Shown: positions 26,201 to 35,000 of the stretch, one piece after another
Layout: every line of letters starts with the position of its first letter
Position numbering within the stretch: position 1 is the first letter of the stretch
Source: a virus
Direction: 5' to 3' (one strand)
IMG/VR virus record: IMGVR_UViG_3300025769_000149
Location: 1 to 54,765 of that record
Length of the DNA: 54,765 nt
The notes under the pieces: model-generated
What the model was told of the DNA's origin: nothing
Databases searched by the model: none
The model's input: the letters and a program-made list of their open reading frames with translations, nothing else
Position numbers and translations under genes: made by a program

Positions 26201-28727
26201 ACATAGCAACCCTAGTCTTGGAGCATCAGGTGCTATAACCGTTGCAAATAATACTTCTACCACATACGAAGGCTCTGACGGATCTGGAGGGGCGTGGGAT
26301 TCTACTGCGGATAGCGGTAACTGGACTGTAACTTCAAATACTTTTGACGCTACAATAGGTGTAGCAGAATCAGCTCAGCAAGTTGACTTAACGATAACAG
26401 GTTCTACTTCAGATGGAATACTTGTACAAGCAAGTAATTTTAAAATCGGTGGTGCTACTGAAAGCCCTACAAACACTTGGACTGGTGGCAATGTAGATTC
26501 ACCTATTGCTAAAGTCGTGTTTAGCGATAATGGAGATCCAGTTAACGACGCTCCGAATAACACTGTAAATGCTAAGGTTTATTTAGACGCGTACACACCT
26601 GCTAATTTAAACACACTTTACGTTGATATTGACGAAGGCACTAGACCACCTTCTGCTACAGAAGATAGAGTTGCTTGTTTTAAAGTTATTACTCCATATA
26701 CATATCACGATTCAATTAATTCTAATCAAACAATAACTGTTGAAAATATAACTGATCCAGTTATAACAGAAACTGTTCAGAACGATGGTACGGCAGCTAT
26801 ACAAGCAGGTCTTACGTCTGGAGGTCAAGGTCACTATATAACTGTTCACCAAAGTGAGGTTGTTCAAAGTGATACTACGAATTTGTTAGCTAAATATACA
26901 TTTACGGCAGCTACAAATTACTACTACAGTAATAACATGTCTGTAGATGATTATGTTTCCGCTAACTACAATCCGGGACAAGCCTTTCCTTATGACGAAT
27001 ATTATTCAACCGATATTGAAAAGACTTTTGACGCTGATGGTAATGTAAGTTCTTTTATCGTAAGAGTTTACTATCATCCGCCAAATATACCTGAGTTATA
27101 CCCAGATCCAGCTCTTAGTGATTTTTGTAAAATGAATCATCACTTTATTATTAACTACAATTTAAGAACTAAAGTAGGTTCGGTTGTAGTGGAAGAGGAA
27201 CCAACCTTACAGGGTGTTTCTATGCCGGTTTCTGCCCTGCCGTACAATGGAGGAGAGTATCCTATTATTGTTAAGGGAACTAAGGATACTGATTATAATA
27301 TACGTATTGTACAGACAACCAGCACTAGCAGTGGAATCCCAGCAACAAGTGGTTATTACGACTGGGTGGCTAAGCGTTTTACTACTGAAAAAACAAAAGA
27401 CGAAAATCTTCAGTCGAATAAGTTAGATAAAACTAGAAAAGCCATACACAGAGTTAGTTTTCCACAAGTAACTTCAGACACTAGATACGATATATATATT
27501 GAGAAAGTTAACTTAACAACTGGTAAGATTTCTAAGTTAAACTCAAGAGTACCTATTAAAGCGGGTGACTTAAGTATTACGCAATACGGTGTTAATACAC
27601 TTACGCTAGCATGTACACCACAAGCGCCGTCTAGTTCAGACTATACAACAGCTAACCTGTCAGATGGCTCGGCAACAAACAAAGTGGTAAAACGCCCTAA
27701 GAGGTTTGACGGCGATCTTTACACAAGCGTTAAATATAGGCAAATTGACGTAGCGACAGACGAGGCGTCTTCTAATTCAACCAGATTACTTTTAGAAAAG
27801 TCTAGACAGCTTAATTACATTAAAAGAGGTTATTACGCTATAGGAGAAGGTATACCTCATTTAACTAAAGTTGATAGCATAATAGATCGCGTTGTAACTC
27901 TTAGCGCCGCTGCTACTGTACCTATTTACACGGAGGTAAAGTTTGTAAAAGATTGTCCATCTATTATTCCTTTTGAGTTTAAGGTTACACCATCTAGTAA
28001 TGTACTGTTTGTAAAAGATAAAGAGCGTACAGTGAATCAAGCTAACGCAACTACAAACAAAATAATATTTGACCAAGAAAACTACGTTAGTGACTCTGAT
28101 CAAATACGTGTTGGCGACTTAGTACATGATAGCGACGGTACTCTACATGGTACTGTTACCGCTTTAAACCCTGATAGTGATAACACAAAAGAAATACAAA
28201 TTAGCGCTAGTGCAGCAATTACTAATAACGAAACACTTTACATAAGTACTAAAAACCGAATTGAGTGGCAAGACAGGTTTGTAGGGTTTTCAAAATGGGC
28301 GAGAGCGAAAGCTAATGGAGCTCACGTGTCGGCTGACGGTAATACACTAGACGTTGATAGCTCTAGAGGTGTTCAAATAGCTGATATACTAATAGACCCA
28401 GAAACAGTTGGTAGACCACTTACGACCACCGACGGCTCGCCTAAAATGGTACAATTAGGTCTAGTAACAGCGGTAACAGATACACAGATAACAGTATCTA
28501 ACTTAGGTACGGCTCTAAGTCAAGACGCATACCCAAGTTCTTCAATAGCCGATGATCAAGAGTTATTATTTTACCGAGCTTTAGCACAAACAAGCGCACG
28601 TCCTGTATACATGACGGCTGAAAAAGTAGGTAACGACATTATTATTTCAGGTTATTTACGAGTATCAGACGTAGATAAAACCAGTACAATTGGAGTTTAT
28701 ATAGACGATATAATTACAGCAGTTTAA
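20280..28727 (+). CDS. Giant tail muzzle/nozzle protein, 2815 aa
   Basis: Predicted 2815 aa, the second largest gene here. The N-terminus reads GFAAGKMNKDFDERLVPDGQ and then GSDVGAAQTLRGN (about 39-51), the signature I associate with muzzle/stabilisation proteins of crAss-like phages. Later landmarks include LVFGNYRSGYDVRKEP, MRTYQIGLVWSDRYGRETPV and GDVVAYQGNYGISDNPESLA with YFTDRRRGVVLQL, typical of beta-propeller-like tail ends. The central and C-terminal parts are beta-rich and Gly/Asn/Asp-rich, as expected for receptor-facing domains. It is much longer than T7 gp12-type nozzles, so it probably carries added receptor or glycan-binding domains. No catalytic motif seen. Confidence 0.78.
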   Translation: MAELKRGFAAGKMNKDFDERLVPDGQYRDALNIQINTSDGSDVGAAQTLRGNTKHDTMVSGSGYYGIPDTATVVGSIANAATDKVYYFVTDGATDIKKDYILEYDLVTEKIKYVFVDIWKVTEQTAAASSSSDNFLYIPVLTIADVTSSNQNITGVRIGMKVTFDSGSLSYNLDDDVRVSDIIFDSGQNRYKIYLEQDGASFTPANGVAESAQINFFGGQVLNFSSHEGENISAINIVDDMIYWTDGRSEPKKINITRCILGTGGTEYAVGGGVDGWSSTSTENTWQTFQGDTPFFHTRLVEKFNSFNSVDDDTSMPEDGMYRIAFQQDRKRVVWMDESHVTVIKKAPTEPLSLDMYRSKENRSSGGEVNPVHTEHDTLSFINEDTEELYVPGDPIEDVYFDSPVDFREGDTILFARQEDAPNATTFEDYSVRCLVTSDGGAEPWDLQTGPFNLEILSISSSLLASDTKWYVRLEEAEPLFEFKFPRFSYRYKYEDGEYSTFAPWSEIAFLPGRFEYQPKEGYNIGMTNQIRKLVIRDYIPADLYMPEDVVAVDILYKETNNPTVYSVRTITPEDAGKLWPVVEGYYYDNDERGEYVLETDLIHAVLPSNQILRPWDNVPVNALAQEITANRLVFGNYRSGYDVRKEPQFTVGYSSKGLDNVYDGGGRQIAREDSVGSDFAWPSVKTMRTYQIGLVWSDRYGRETPVLTAHKAGDEDTNSWASVHVPKEHSHYSNRLTVQLNSGSSWDPPNGSEIPSWAEFYSWYVKETTTEYYNMAMDRWYDAEDGNVWISFPSCERNKIDEESYITLKKAHGSDRIVHDRARYKVIAIENEAPDFIKEQTKSLGIVWNNADKTDIGNSTRGYPLQDHTFILVDSGAFEDAFGDTETWISYPDKMTVRLLGAGQVSEEYLVTNLAKIGSDYKIKIEGKFEDDAGFASTDDTWSGRIVGLGVELLEKKIENKPEYVGRFFVKIRRDHVLQQYVLSANQEADYIVKASWQLRYLCNNGYGNAYWAEDSPGYQQIYPIPEDAKEWGFSPSYATNAQHVYHDDGGDFRVYDWWCTTGAQVREFDNVLGESAAKHPTQYSHHGNYWWADQSEGSVPGNNAHGELKNKHMHMSPILSINDGNADGDQADEFWLHMAGKQDFFIDACTAFSWEGHKTPGGYFGGNIFVDGGGSNYPSTWSNADVANDKEEGAPDWEGHDTCFANMKKDHGMPSRGIWNGGSCIDISWTGMGEGYDGSNWSDKPFPQRLQDVGGDIYEAAARFIELLATPGTMWRFQKDPDEVVYTSEDFANYPTFGYPAPGTANSFFKSGTNYLSGAFGIRNWSTAGSDKKQYYGHNIRQRWTIMVTPEIGSGPSGYMPTTGTNANAETQVPALKHDAWDADVIEIVERYYDPESGKHFSKNPAIWETEPKEDVELDIYWEASPKCPLYLTPETKENFVQRGDTFVKHTDINNPEAQVYKVLRWSNGSADSHTFDFTTIENWPSGPSSQYGLTEGMSKIALTRRGRYTRILDINTASANDTSITLRSTGSTWDDIQYNPIYSKQYLDWSNCWSFGNGVESDRIRDDFNQPQLDNGVKASATIAEPIRRENKKNGLIWSGMYNDTANVNNLNQFIAGENITKDLNPAHGSIQALVNRETRVAIFCEDRVLRAETNRDLLYNADGNPQVVASNAVIGDVVAYQGNYGISDNPESLAVTPYRCFFTDRRRGVVLQLTTEGITPISSQGMIDYFGDIFDEDVYQCLGLYDENKKEYNLSIKKKYSGYNHHPGTSAFSSTTLAWSEMASGWASFRSYVPEDGVTINNKFFTFYNGHVWKHHAETAEDSTTVPRNNFYGTQYTSNITIPFNAEPESVKGFTAINYEGSIAKITNFDTEDAHAEGTTNDNWLTGVYSSNNGIEAGRTVTDGEYYNIEDTVNGWYVESINTNLQECGTIEFKNKEGKYYGQIAGVTTTLGNLDEREFSVQGLGSATILHSNPSLGASGAITVANNTSTTYEGSDGSGGAWDSTADSGNWTVTSNTFDATIGVAESAQQVDLTITGSTSDGILVQASNFKIGGATESPTNTWTGGNVDSPIAKVVFSDNGDPVNDAPNNTVNAKVYLDAYTPANLNTLYVDIDEGTRPPSATEDRVACFKVITPYTYHDSINSNQTITVENITDPVITETVQNDGTAAIQAGLTSGGQGHYITVHQSEVVQSDTTNLLAKYTFTAATNYYYSNNMSVDDYVSANYNPGQAFPYDEYYSTDIEKTFDADGNVSSFIVRVYYHPPNIPELYPDPALSDFCKMNHHFIINYNLRTKVGSVVVEEEPTLQGVSMPVSALPYNGGEYPIIVKGTKDTDYNIRIVQTTSTSSGIPATSGYYDWVAKRFTTEKTKDENLQSNKLDKTRKAIHRVSFPQVTSDTRYDIYIEKVNLTTGKISKLNSRVPIKAGDLSITQYGVNTLTLACTPQAPSSSDYTTANLSDGSATNKVVKRPKRFDGDLYTSVKYRQIDVATDEASSNSTRLLLEKSRQLNYIKRGYYAIGEGIPHLTKVDSIIDRVVTLSAAATVPIYTEVKFVKDCPSIIPFEFKVTPSSNVLFVKDKERTVNQANATTNKIIFDQENYVSDSDQIRVGDLVHDSDGTLHGTVTALNPDSDNTKEIQISASAAITNNETLYISTKNRIEWQDRFVGFSKWARAKANGAHVSADGNTLDVDSSRGVQIADILIDPETVGRPLTTTDGSPKMVQLGLVTAVTDTQITVSNLGTALSQDAYPSSSIADDQELLFYRALAQTSARPVYMTAEKVGNDIIISGYLRVSDVDKTSTIGVYIDDIITAV

Positions 28728-28728
28728 C

Positions 28729-29103
28729 ATGCCATCAATAACACTAACATTCTCAGCACCATTAAATGTATCTTGCCAAGTAGGTGATACAGCATACTAT
28801 GTTGATACCACTGCAGACGGTGGGTTCACAAAGAACAGCGCGGCTGTGGTAGAAATAGGTCAAATAAGACAGATTACTAACGGGCAAAGTACTAGCCCTC
28901 AAGTTATATGTGAAACTACAGCTCCTGGATCTTTAAATGGTACTACTAAATTTATATTATTTAGTAAGGATAACAAAGCTAATCTAAGTTCTATATTAGG
29001 TTATTATGCAGACATTAAGATGGTAAATGACTCTACGACTGAAGCTGAGTTGTTTAGCACGGCTGTTGAAGTGTTTAGTAGCAGCGGTACGCCACCTATG
29101 TAA
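28729..29103 (+). CDS. Small tail-associated structural protein
   Basis: Predicted 124 aa of short beta strands: MPSITLTFSAPLNVSCQVGD, YYVDTTADGG, KFILFSKDNKANLSSILGYY and a conserved-looking YADIKMVNDSTTEAELFSTAVEV end. Directly follows the giant tail gene by one base. This pattern (GYYA...K.VN.ST..AELF) is one I associate with small marine phage tail-tip or fibre-attachment proteins, but the specific function is not established. Confidence 0.6.
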   Translation: MPSITLTFSAPLNVSCQVGDTAYYVDTTADGGFTKNSAAVVEIGQIRQITNGQSTSPQVICETTAPGSLNGTTKFILFSKDNKANLSSILGYYADIKMVNDSTTEAELFSTAVEVFSSSGTPPM

Positions 29104-29159
29104 ACAAGTAAATAAACACTAAAAAGTGTAACTATACCTATGTAATATAATTAAATACA

Positions 29160-29726
29160 ATGGGTAAAGAAGTCGATAATAGTGCACGCAATCAATTACT
29201 TGCAAAGCAAAACTACACGTTAGAAGATATAAATAGGATCGAGGACTTTAGAGAATCACTATTAAATTTTGAGAAACAGCTAGTTAACGTTGAGGGTTCT
29301 TATGGTAAAGCATCAGAATCTGGCTCAAAAGCTGGTCTTGATGAAGTCGCAAATAAAACTAACCCATTAGTTCATACTTTTGGTGATGGTTTTTATATGA
29401 GAAATATATCAATGCCTAAAGGGCAATTAATTACAACTGGAATTCATAAAAAAGAGCATCCGTTCTTTGTAATGAAAGGAGATGTATCTGTGTTAACTGA
29501 AGATGGTGTGCATAGAATTAAAGCCCCTTATAACGGTATAACTCAACCCGGAACAAAAAGACTTATATACACACACGAAGATACAGTGTGGATAACCGTC
29601 CATATAACGGACGCTAAAACAATAGATGAAGTACACGACGACGTAATGGCTGAGGATTTTAATGATCCAGCTGTTAGTCTAGAAAAAGCTAAAGAAATGT
29701 TACAAATTAAATCAGATAAATCATGA
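29160..29726 (+). CDS. Cupin-domain protein
   Basis: Predicted 188 aa. A helical N-terminus (residues 1-65) is followed by a cupin barrel at about 78-150: FYMRNISMPKGQLITTGIHK, then HPFFVMKGDVSVLTEDG and ITQPGTKRLIYTHEDTVWITVHIT. Candidate metal ligands are His96, His100 and His139 or His148. Cupin proteins with this G(I)HKxEHP layout occur in phage tail modules with unknown substrates; a glycan-binding or virion-stabilising role is plausible. It is followed by a gene with a 4-base overlap. Confidence 0.8.
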   Translation: MGKEVDNSARNQLLAKQNYTLEDINRIEDFRESLLNFEKQLVNVEGSYGKASESGSKAGLDEVANKTNPLVHTFGDGFYMRNISMPKGQLITTGIHKKEHPFFVMKGDVSVLTEDGVHRIKAPYNGITQPGTKRLIYTHEDTVWITVHITDAKTIDEVHDDVMAEDFNDPAVSLEKAKEMLQIKSDKS

Positions 29727-30565
29727 GTTGGATAATGGCCGGAATTGCTGCGGTTGGTGCTGTGACGCAAGTTGTGCAAGCCGTAGACCAAGGTATAAAA
29801 TCAAAGGAAGCTAAAGAAAGAGCTGAAGCTGCGGAAGCGGAGCTAGACAGGCAAACAGAGATGCTGGATATGCTCGATACTAGTAACCCGTATATGAACA
29901 TGGAAAACGCTTTTGAAGATTTAACTGTTAACATGCAGCAGGCTGAGTTTGAGAGATCACAAGCTCTTCAGTCACAAGCTAATATTATGGATCAATTTAG
30001 AGAAGTAGCTGGAAGTTCTGGTATAGCATCGTTAGCACAGTCGCTAGCACAGCAAGGTCAACTCCAAGCGCAACAATCGGCCGCGTCTATTGGTCAGCAA
30101 GAAGCAAGAATAAACCAGCAAATCGCTGGCGAAGCCTCAAGAATACAGGACATGGAGCGTGAGGGAGACGTGATGTCTAGACAAATGGAGTTTGGTAAGC
30201 TAGAAACTAAAATAGGATTAACCGCAGAAGAAATAGCTAGAGAACGACAGCTACAATATGGCCATAGCGCTCAAGCAGCTGAATCAACTCAAGGTGCTGT
30301 TGAAGGTCTGGGTGACGCCGCGTCTGTGGCTGCTGCATCAGGAGCGTTTTCTGATAGAAAGTTAAAGACAGATATTGAGAAAATAGGTAGATCACCTAGC
30401 GGATTAACAATATACTCGTTTAAGTTTATAGACAAGTCTTTTGGAGAAGGTGTGTGGCAAGGCGTTATGTCAGATGAAGTACCTCAAGAACTTGTGACTA
30501 AACATTCTAATGGCTATGACATGGTTGACTATTCTAAACTAGACGTAGAATTTAAACAGATTTAA
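29723..30565 (+). CDS. Internal virion protein with S74-like C-terminus
   Basis: Predicted 280 aa. The N-terminus is hydrophobic/Ala-rich (MSWIMAGIAAVGAVTQVVQ), then long charged and Gln-rich helices (30-200). The last about 70 residues read SDRKLKTDIEKIGRSPSGLTIYSFKF, with Ser210 and Lys215 spaced as in the S74 intramolecular chaperone domain that self-cleaves in fibres. YSFKFIDKSF and WQGVMSDEVP fit the same domain. A helical protein with an autoprocessing C-terminus in the ejection region is a probable internal virion protein (inference). Overlaps the cupin gene by 4 bases. Confidence 0.65.
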   Translation: MSWIMAGIAAVGAVTQVVQAVDQGIKSKEAKERAEAAEAELDRQTEMLDMLDTSNPYMNMENAFEDLTVNMQQAEFERSQALQSQANIMDQFREVAGSSGIASLAQSLAQQGQLQAQQSAASIGQQEARINQQIAGEASRIQDMEREGDVMSRQMEFGKLETKIGLTAEEIARERQLQYGHSAQAAESTQGAVEGLGDAASVAAASGAFSDRKLKTDIEKIGRSPSGLTIYSFKFIDKSFGEGVWQGVMSDEVPQELVTKHSNGYDMVDYSKLDVEFKQI

Positions 30566-30566
30566 C

Positions 30567-32072
30567 ATGGCTGAAACTACAAGAAGCGGTAACATATACA
30601 GCATGTCCTCTCACACGCTTGATAGGATAAGTAAAATAAGGGAGGCTGACGAGGCTTTGTTCGATGAGGATAGAGTTAGGCTTGGTGATATTGGTGAATC
30701 ATTTTCTGAAGCAGGAACTAATGTTATGAACGCCAAAAAGTTTACGGATGATATAAATTCTATAAACGAACGCGCTGGATCTATGTTAACAACAGAAGAT
30801 CATGATGCCCTACGTATCCAGTTGGAGGATATGAAAAATCAAAATTTAGAGGGAATATTAAGCGGCGATAAAGGCACACAGCAAACACAAAGAAACGCTT
30901 TAAATACTGTACAAACGGACATTATGGGTTGGCAGGAAATGGGTAAGAACTTACCGGAAATACAGAAAACCGGTTGGTCAATGAGCATGAGCGAAGATGA
31001 GCGACATGTCATAGGCCAAATGGCAGCTGGCAAAGGTAGGATGAAGCTTGGTGAAGGTGGTAAAGTCACGTTTGAAGTAACAATGCCTGATGGTAATACG
31101 ATTGAGTTAGATAGAACTGCGTTTGATAATATAGTTACCGAAAATGTTAAACCCTCAGAATTTATAAATAACAGAGCGAAGTTTAGTCAAAGTGTAGAAA
31201 ACTCTGGATATGAGGGAGGCGAGTTTGATCAAGAAGAAAGATTAAGTAGTAATTTAGAAACTATACAAGGTCCTAACGCGCCCAGGTTAAGCTCTTTAAT
31301 GAAAGATAAAAACATTATATACGGAACTAACAAGAGCGTTGTAGACATGCTACCTGAATCACCTTGGCTACAGTCACTTAATATACCTGTTGACAAAGAT
31401 AATGCTTATGATGAAAATGGAGATGGTGTATTAACTATAGAGGATTTCCAAGGCGAAGATATTAACAATCTAGTCGACTTATTAGAGCAACCAGAAAACC
31501 AAGATTTAGCATATCAAGTTATTGCTGAGATGATGACATTAAATGATAAGGGTAATTGGCAAAAAGGTAAAGACAGAAAAGCAGCGGAAGAAGAAAAAGC
31601 TGGTATAGAATCTAATGAGCCTGTGGTAGAAGAAGGAGACACTTCAAGCCAAACTACAGAAGCAGCTGATTTAATTAACGAAGCTTTAGGTGGAAATACA
31701 ACGCAGACTGATACAACATTACCTGATGCGGTATCACCTGACGATACCTTTATTTCAGAGGGTACAATAGCCACGGAAAGTGGTGGTAAAATAGTAGCTA
31801 CGACGCAACCTATTAAACCAACGTTTGAAGAAAGTTTAAAAAAGCTAGAGGGTACAGTTTACGAAGGCGATGATATTACTCAACTACAAAGACGATTTGA
31901 AAGACAAGCTAGAAGCAATGGCATGTCGCAGGTTGATATAGACAAACTGTTTAAAGGTGGTGGTCCAGCCATAATAACTAAATTACCAAACGGTAAATAC
32001 ACAGTTAGACTAAGAACTGATGCTGACGCAAATTTACCTCGCCAACGTCCAACAGGAGAACCAGTAGAATAG
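30567..32072 (+). CDS. Virion protein with EF-hand-like loop
   Basis: Predicted 501 aa. Helical N-terminal two-thirds, then a canonical-looking calcium loop DENGDGVLTIED (residues 282-293, Asp at position 12 rather than Glu) preceded by DKDN. A long acidic low-complexity linker (about 340-400) follows, then a C-terminal helical/basic end with RRFERQARSNGMSQ. It sits between the S74-like protein and the giant polyvalent protein, where podoviruses carry ejection proteins. The calcium-dependence is inferred. Confidence 0.62.
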   Translation: MAETTRSGNIYSMSSHTLDRISKIREADEALFDEDRVRLGDIGESFSEAGTNVMNAKKFTDDINSINERAGSMLTTEDHDALRIQLEDMKNQNLEGILSGDKGTQQTQRNALNTVQTDIMGWQEMGKNLPEIQKTGWSMSMSEDERHVIGQMAAGKGRMKLGEGGKVTFEVTMPDGNTIELDRTAFDNIVTENVKPSEFINNRAKFSQSVENSGYEGGEFDQEERLSSNLETIQGPNAPRLSSLMKDKNIIYGTNKSVVDMLPESPWLQSLNIPVDKDNAYDENGDGVLTIEDFQGEDINNLVDLLEQPENQDLAYQVIAEMMTLNDKGNWQKGKDRKAAEEEKAGIESNEPVVEEGDTSSQTTEAADLINEALGGNTTQTDTTLPDAVSPDDTFISEGTIATESGGKIVATTQPIKPTFEESLKKLEGTVYEGDDITQLQRRFERQARSNGMSQVDIDKLFKGGGPAIITKLPNGKYTVRLRTDADANLPRQRPTGEPVE

Positions 32073-32088
32073 AATAAAATAAAGCAAT

Positions 32089-35000
32089 ATGAATCCAGAA
32101 CTAGAACGTCTTGTTCAAGAAAAGATTGATGCCGCGAAAGCTGCTAATGAGGGTGTGTTAAGCGAAGAAGCTAAAGCTGACATAATGAAATTCGTACAGC
32201 AGTACAAAGAGGACGAGCAGATAAAAAAAGATCAAGACTCTCAGCCAGGCCCAGGCGGGGAGTCAACGACTTCAGGGCAACCAGACGCTTCACAGTCTAC
32301 TACGGAAGTGAGTACAGACGACTCTTCATTGGAGCAAGAAGATGAGGATCAAGTAGTTGTAGATGGTGATAGTGAAGAAGAAGTTATAATTGAAGACCAA
32401 AACCAAGAGGAGGAGGTTGTAGTTGAAGAGCAACAAGATCCACCTAAAATTATTTCAGATAGAGGAGATGGATGGGAGTATAAAAGAGAAAACGGCATAT
32501 ACTACACTAAAAAAGCAGGTGCGTCAAGTTGGACGAAAACTTCAGGAGATGTAGCTAATACAATAGCCAAGGAGATGTTCCCTGAGTACGGAGAATTTGT
32601 AGACAAAGTTGATGCTGATTATGTTGAAGGCGATGGTGCGGATCAGCCGGGTATATTTGAGGGTATTGAGGATAAATTCACTCAAGACCTTAAAACTAAT
32701 ATTAAACGAGAGTATGAAGGTGAATCTAACTACTCTTCTTCTACTGTAGCTGGAGATTTTAAGGGCACCGCAGCTTTTCCTAACTTACAAGCAAGTCACA
32801 GCAACGATAATAGATATTACGTCGAACACGCTGCTGTGTTTAGACCAGACGGTGGATATTTAACAATATCGGACGATGATGAAACAGGTATAGATCGCAC
32901 TGTAGATAATGTTACAGAATGGTATAATACTGGCGATAACAGTCAAATAGCGTCTAATCCTATATGGTCTTTGTTTGAAAGGAAAGATAATGGTAACGCA
33001 GACCCAGCATTTGGTGGTTCTGAAGCTATATTTGGCATGGCTAAAAATAAGGCGGGCGAAGAATACGGCTATCAATTTAATGATGTTGAAGGTATGAACG
33101 AGGCACTTAGTGTTTCTGGATATACTATTGAACCAATTTATCCCGTGCAATATATGAGCAAAAACATACACGGTGAATATATGCTTGATCAATGGTCTAC
33201 TAATAATAGATACAACCAACAAAAAGGAAGACATGGAGTAGTTATAAGAGGATATAGAGTATTAAAAGACGGCGAAGTTGTTTTAGGAGAAGCTCCTGAA
33301 GGTTTTGAAGGCTACAATCCTAACCCTTTAGGTGAAGATGAAGCTAATGAAATTGGTGGTACGATGAACAATAATTACGCTGGCGTAAGTAGTGCTGAAG
33401 TACAAAACTATTTTTGGAACTTAGCGAAAGATTTTCATGAAGAAAATGGATTTGGCTATGATGATGAAGGTAATCCTACCGTAAACTTTCTGCAAAAGTC
33501 AAGAGAGTATATGGTTGGAAGAGAAGCTGAAGTACTTAGTGGCATTGATGCTGAGCTGTCTGACTTTGAAGATAAATACATTATCACTCGTGATGATCCA
33601 TCAACGCTTGACATAGATGAAACAGAATACAGCGACACTGCTACTAGGTTAGCTTTTAAAAACAACGACATTCTAACGAAGGATGTGGTTGGTGTTATAC
33701 TAGAAGGCTCAGACTTACCACAAGAAGAAGTAGATTTAATAAGCAATTATTTTAACGAACCTATATACTACACAACAAAGACAGAGAAGAATATAAAGGG
33801 AAGGACGTTCGTCGAAACTAAAGAAACACTAGCTTCAGATTGGCAAAAGCAAAGGCTTGACAACGTGCTTGAGTCTGACATGTATAAGAGCTTATCGCCT
33901 GAAGGTCAAGAGGTAGTTAGAAATTCATTGACAGCAGGATCTGAGATGATAGACATCATGGTAGGCGCTGCTGTAGACGAACAGGTTGCTAGACGTAAAA
34001 GTATATTGCTTGAAAGAGAAATAGCAAACTCTCCTGACGCTAATATAGTAAGAGGTGTTATAGACGAAAAAACAGCGCCTCACAATATACAAGCTAAGAT
34101 CAATGCTTTTAGTGCGAGACAATCTACTATTGAAAACCATTTAAAGCAAAAGAGTGACACTTTAGCCACAACTATCAATGGCGCTTTAGCTGATGTTGCT
34201 GAAGCAGGATATGGATATCATTCTGAGGGTAATGTTGAAGATGGTACATTTAGGCTTATAGTAGATATGCCTGAAGATGGTAGCGAAGAGGATCGCAAGG
34301 TGTTTCAGAAGAGAATTGACGACTTATATGGTCAATACGAGACTATAAATTCAGACTATATGAATGGTCTTAGAGGTGAAATGCTTAGCTACTTGGAGTT
34401 TGTTAATGAAACTCAAGACAATGCGGCAACGCTTGCTACTGTTTCAAAAGAATTTGATGAGCGCGACGTTCAGTGGAAAGACTGGATGGACGCTTGGAAG
34501 GGTATGTGGTGGGGTACTACGGCTTTTTTTGGTAGCGAAGAAGGTATGGCGGGCTTGCAAAGAATAGATGACAGAGGCGAGGTATATAGAACCATGCTTA
34601 CTGGTAGTGAGGCTTGGGCTATTGGTCAGAAAGGTGAGTATGCGTCTAGAACTTTCACACAGCAATTACCAAACCTACTTGTAGCTGTCGGTACAGGTGG
34701 TGTAACTTCTACTGGGTTGAAAGCGCTTGGAGCTTCAGCTAATGTTATAAAATACGGAAGCTCAGCAACCACTGGTTTTGGTGTATTTGGAACTGGATCT
34801 GCAGGCCAAAAGAAAAAGCAGATATACGACATGCGTACTGCTGGAGAAGAGGCTCAAAAGCAACTTACTAATTTAGAAGCGCAATATAAAAACGGCGATG
34901 TCTCAACAGCTGAATATTTAGTACAAAAGGGGCAGTTAGAAAAAACTATTGCTCTTGGAGATATAGATGATACAGAACTGTATACAGCTATGGCTTCAGC

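Noticed and set aside
29116-29129. Short ACACT/AGTGT hairpin before the cupin gene
   Set aside because: Only five base pairs in an A/T-rich gap; too weak to call a terminator.
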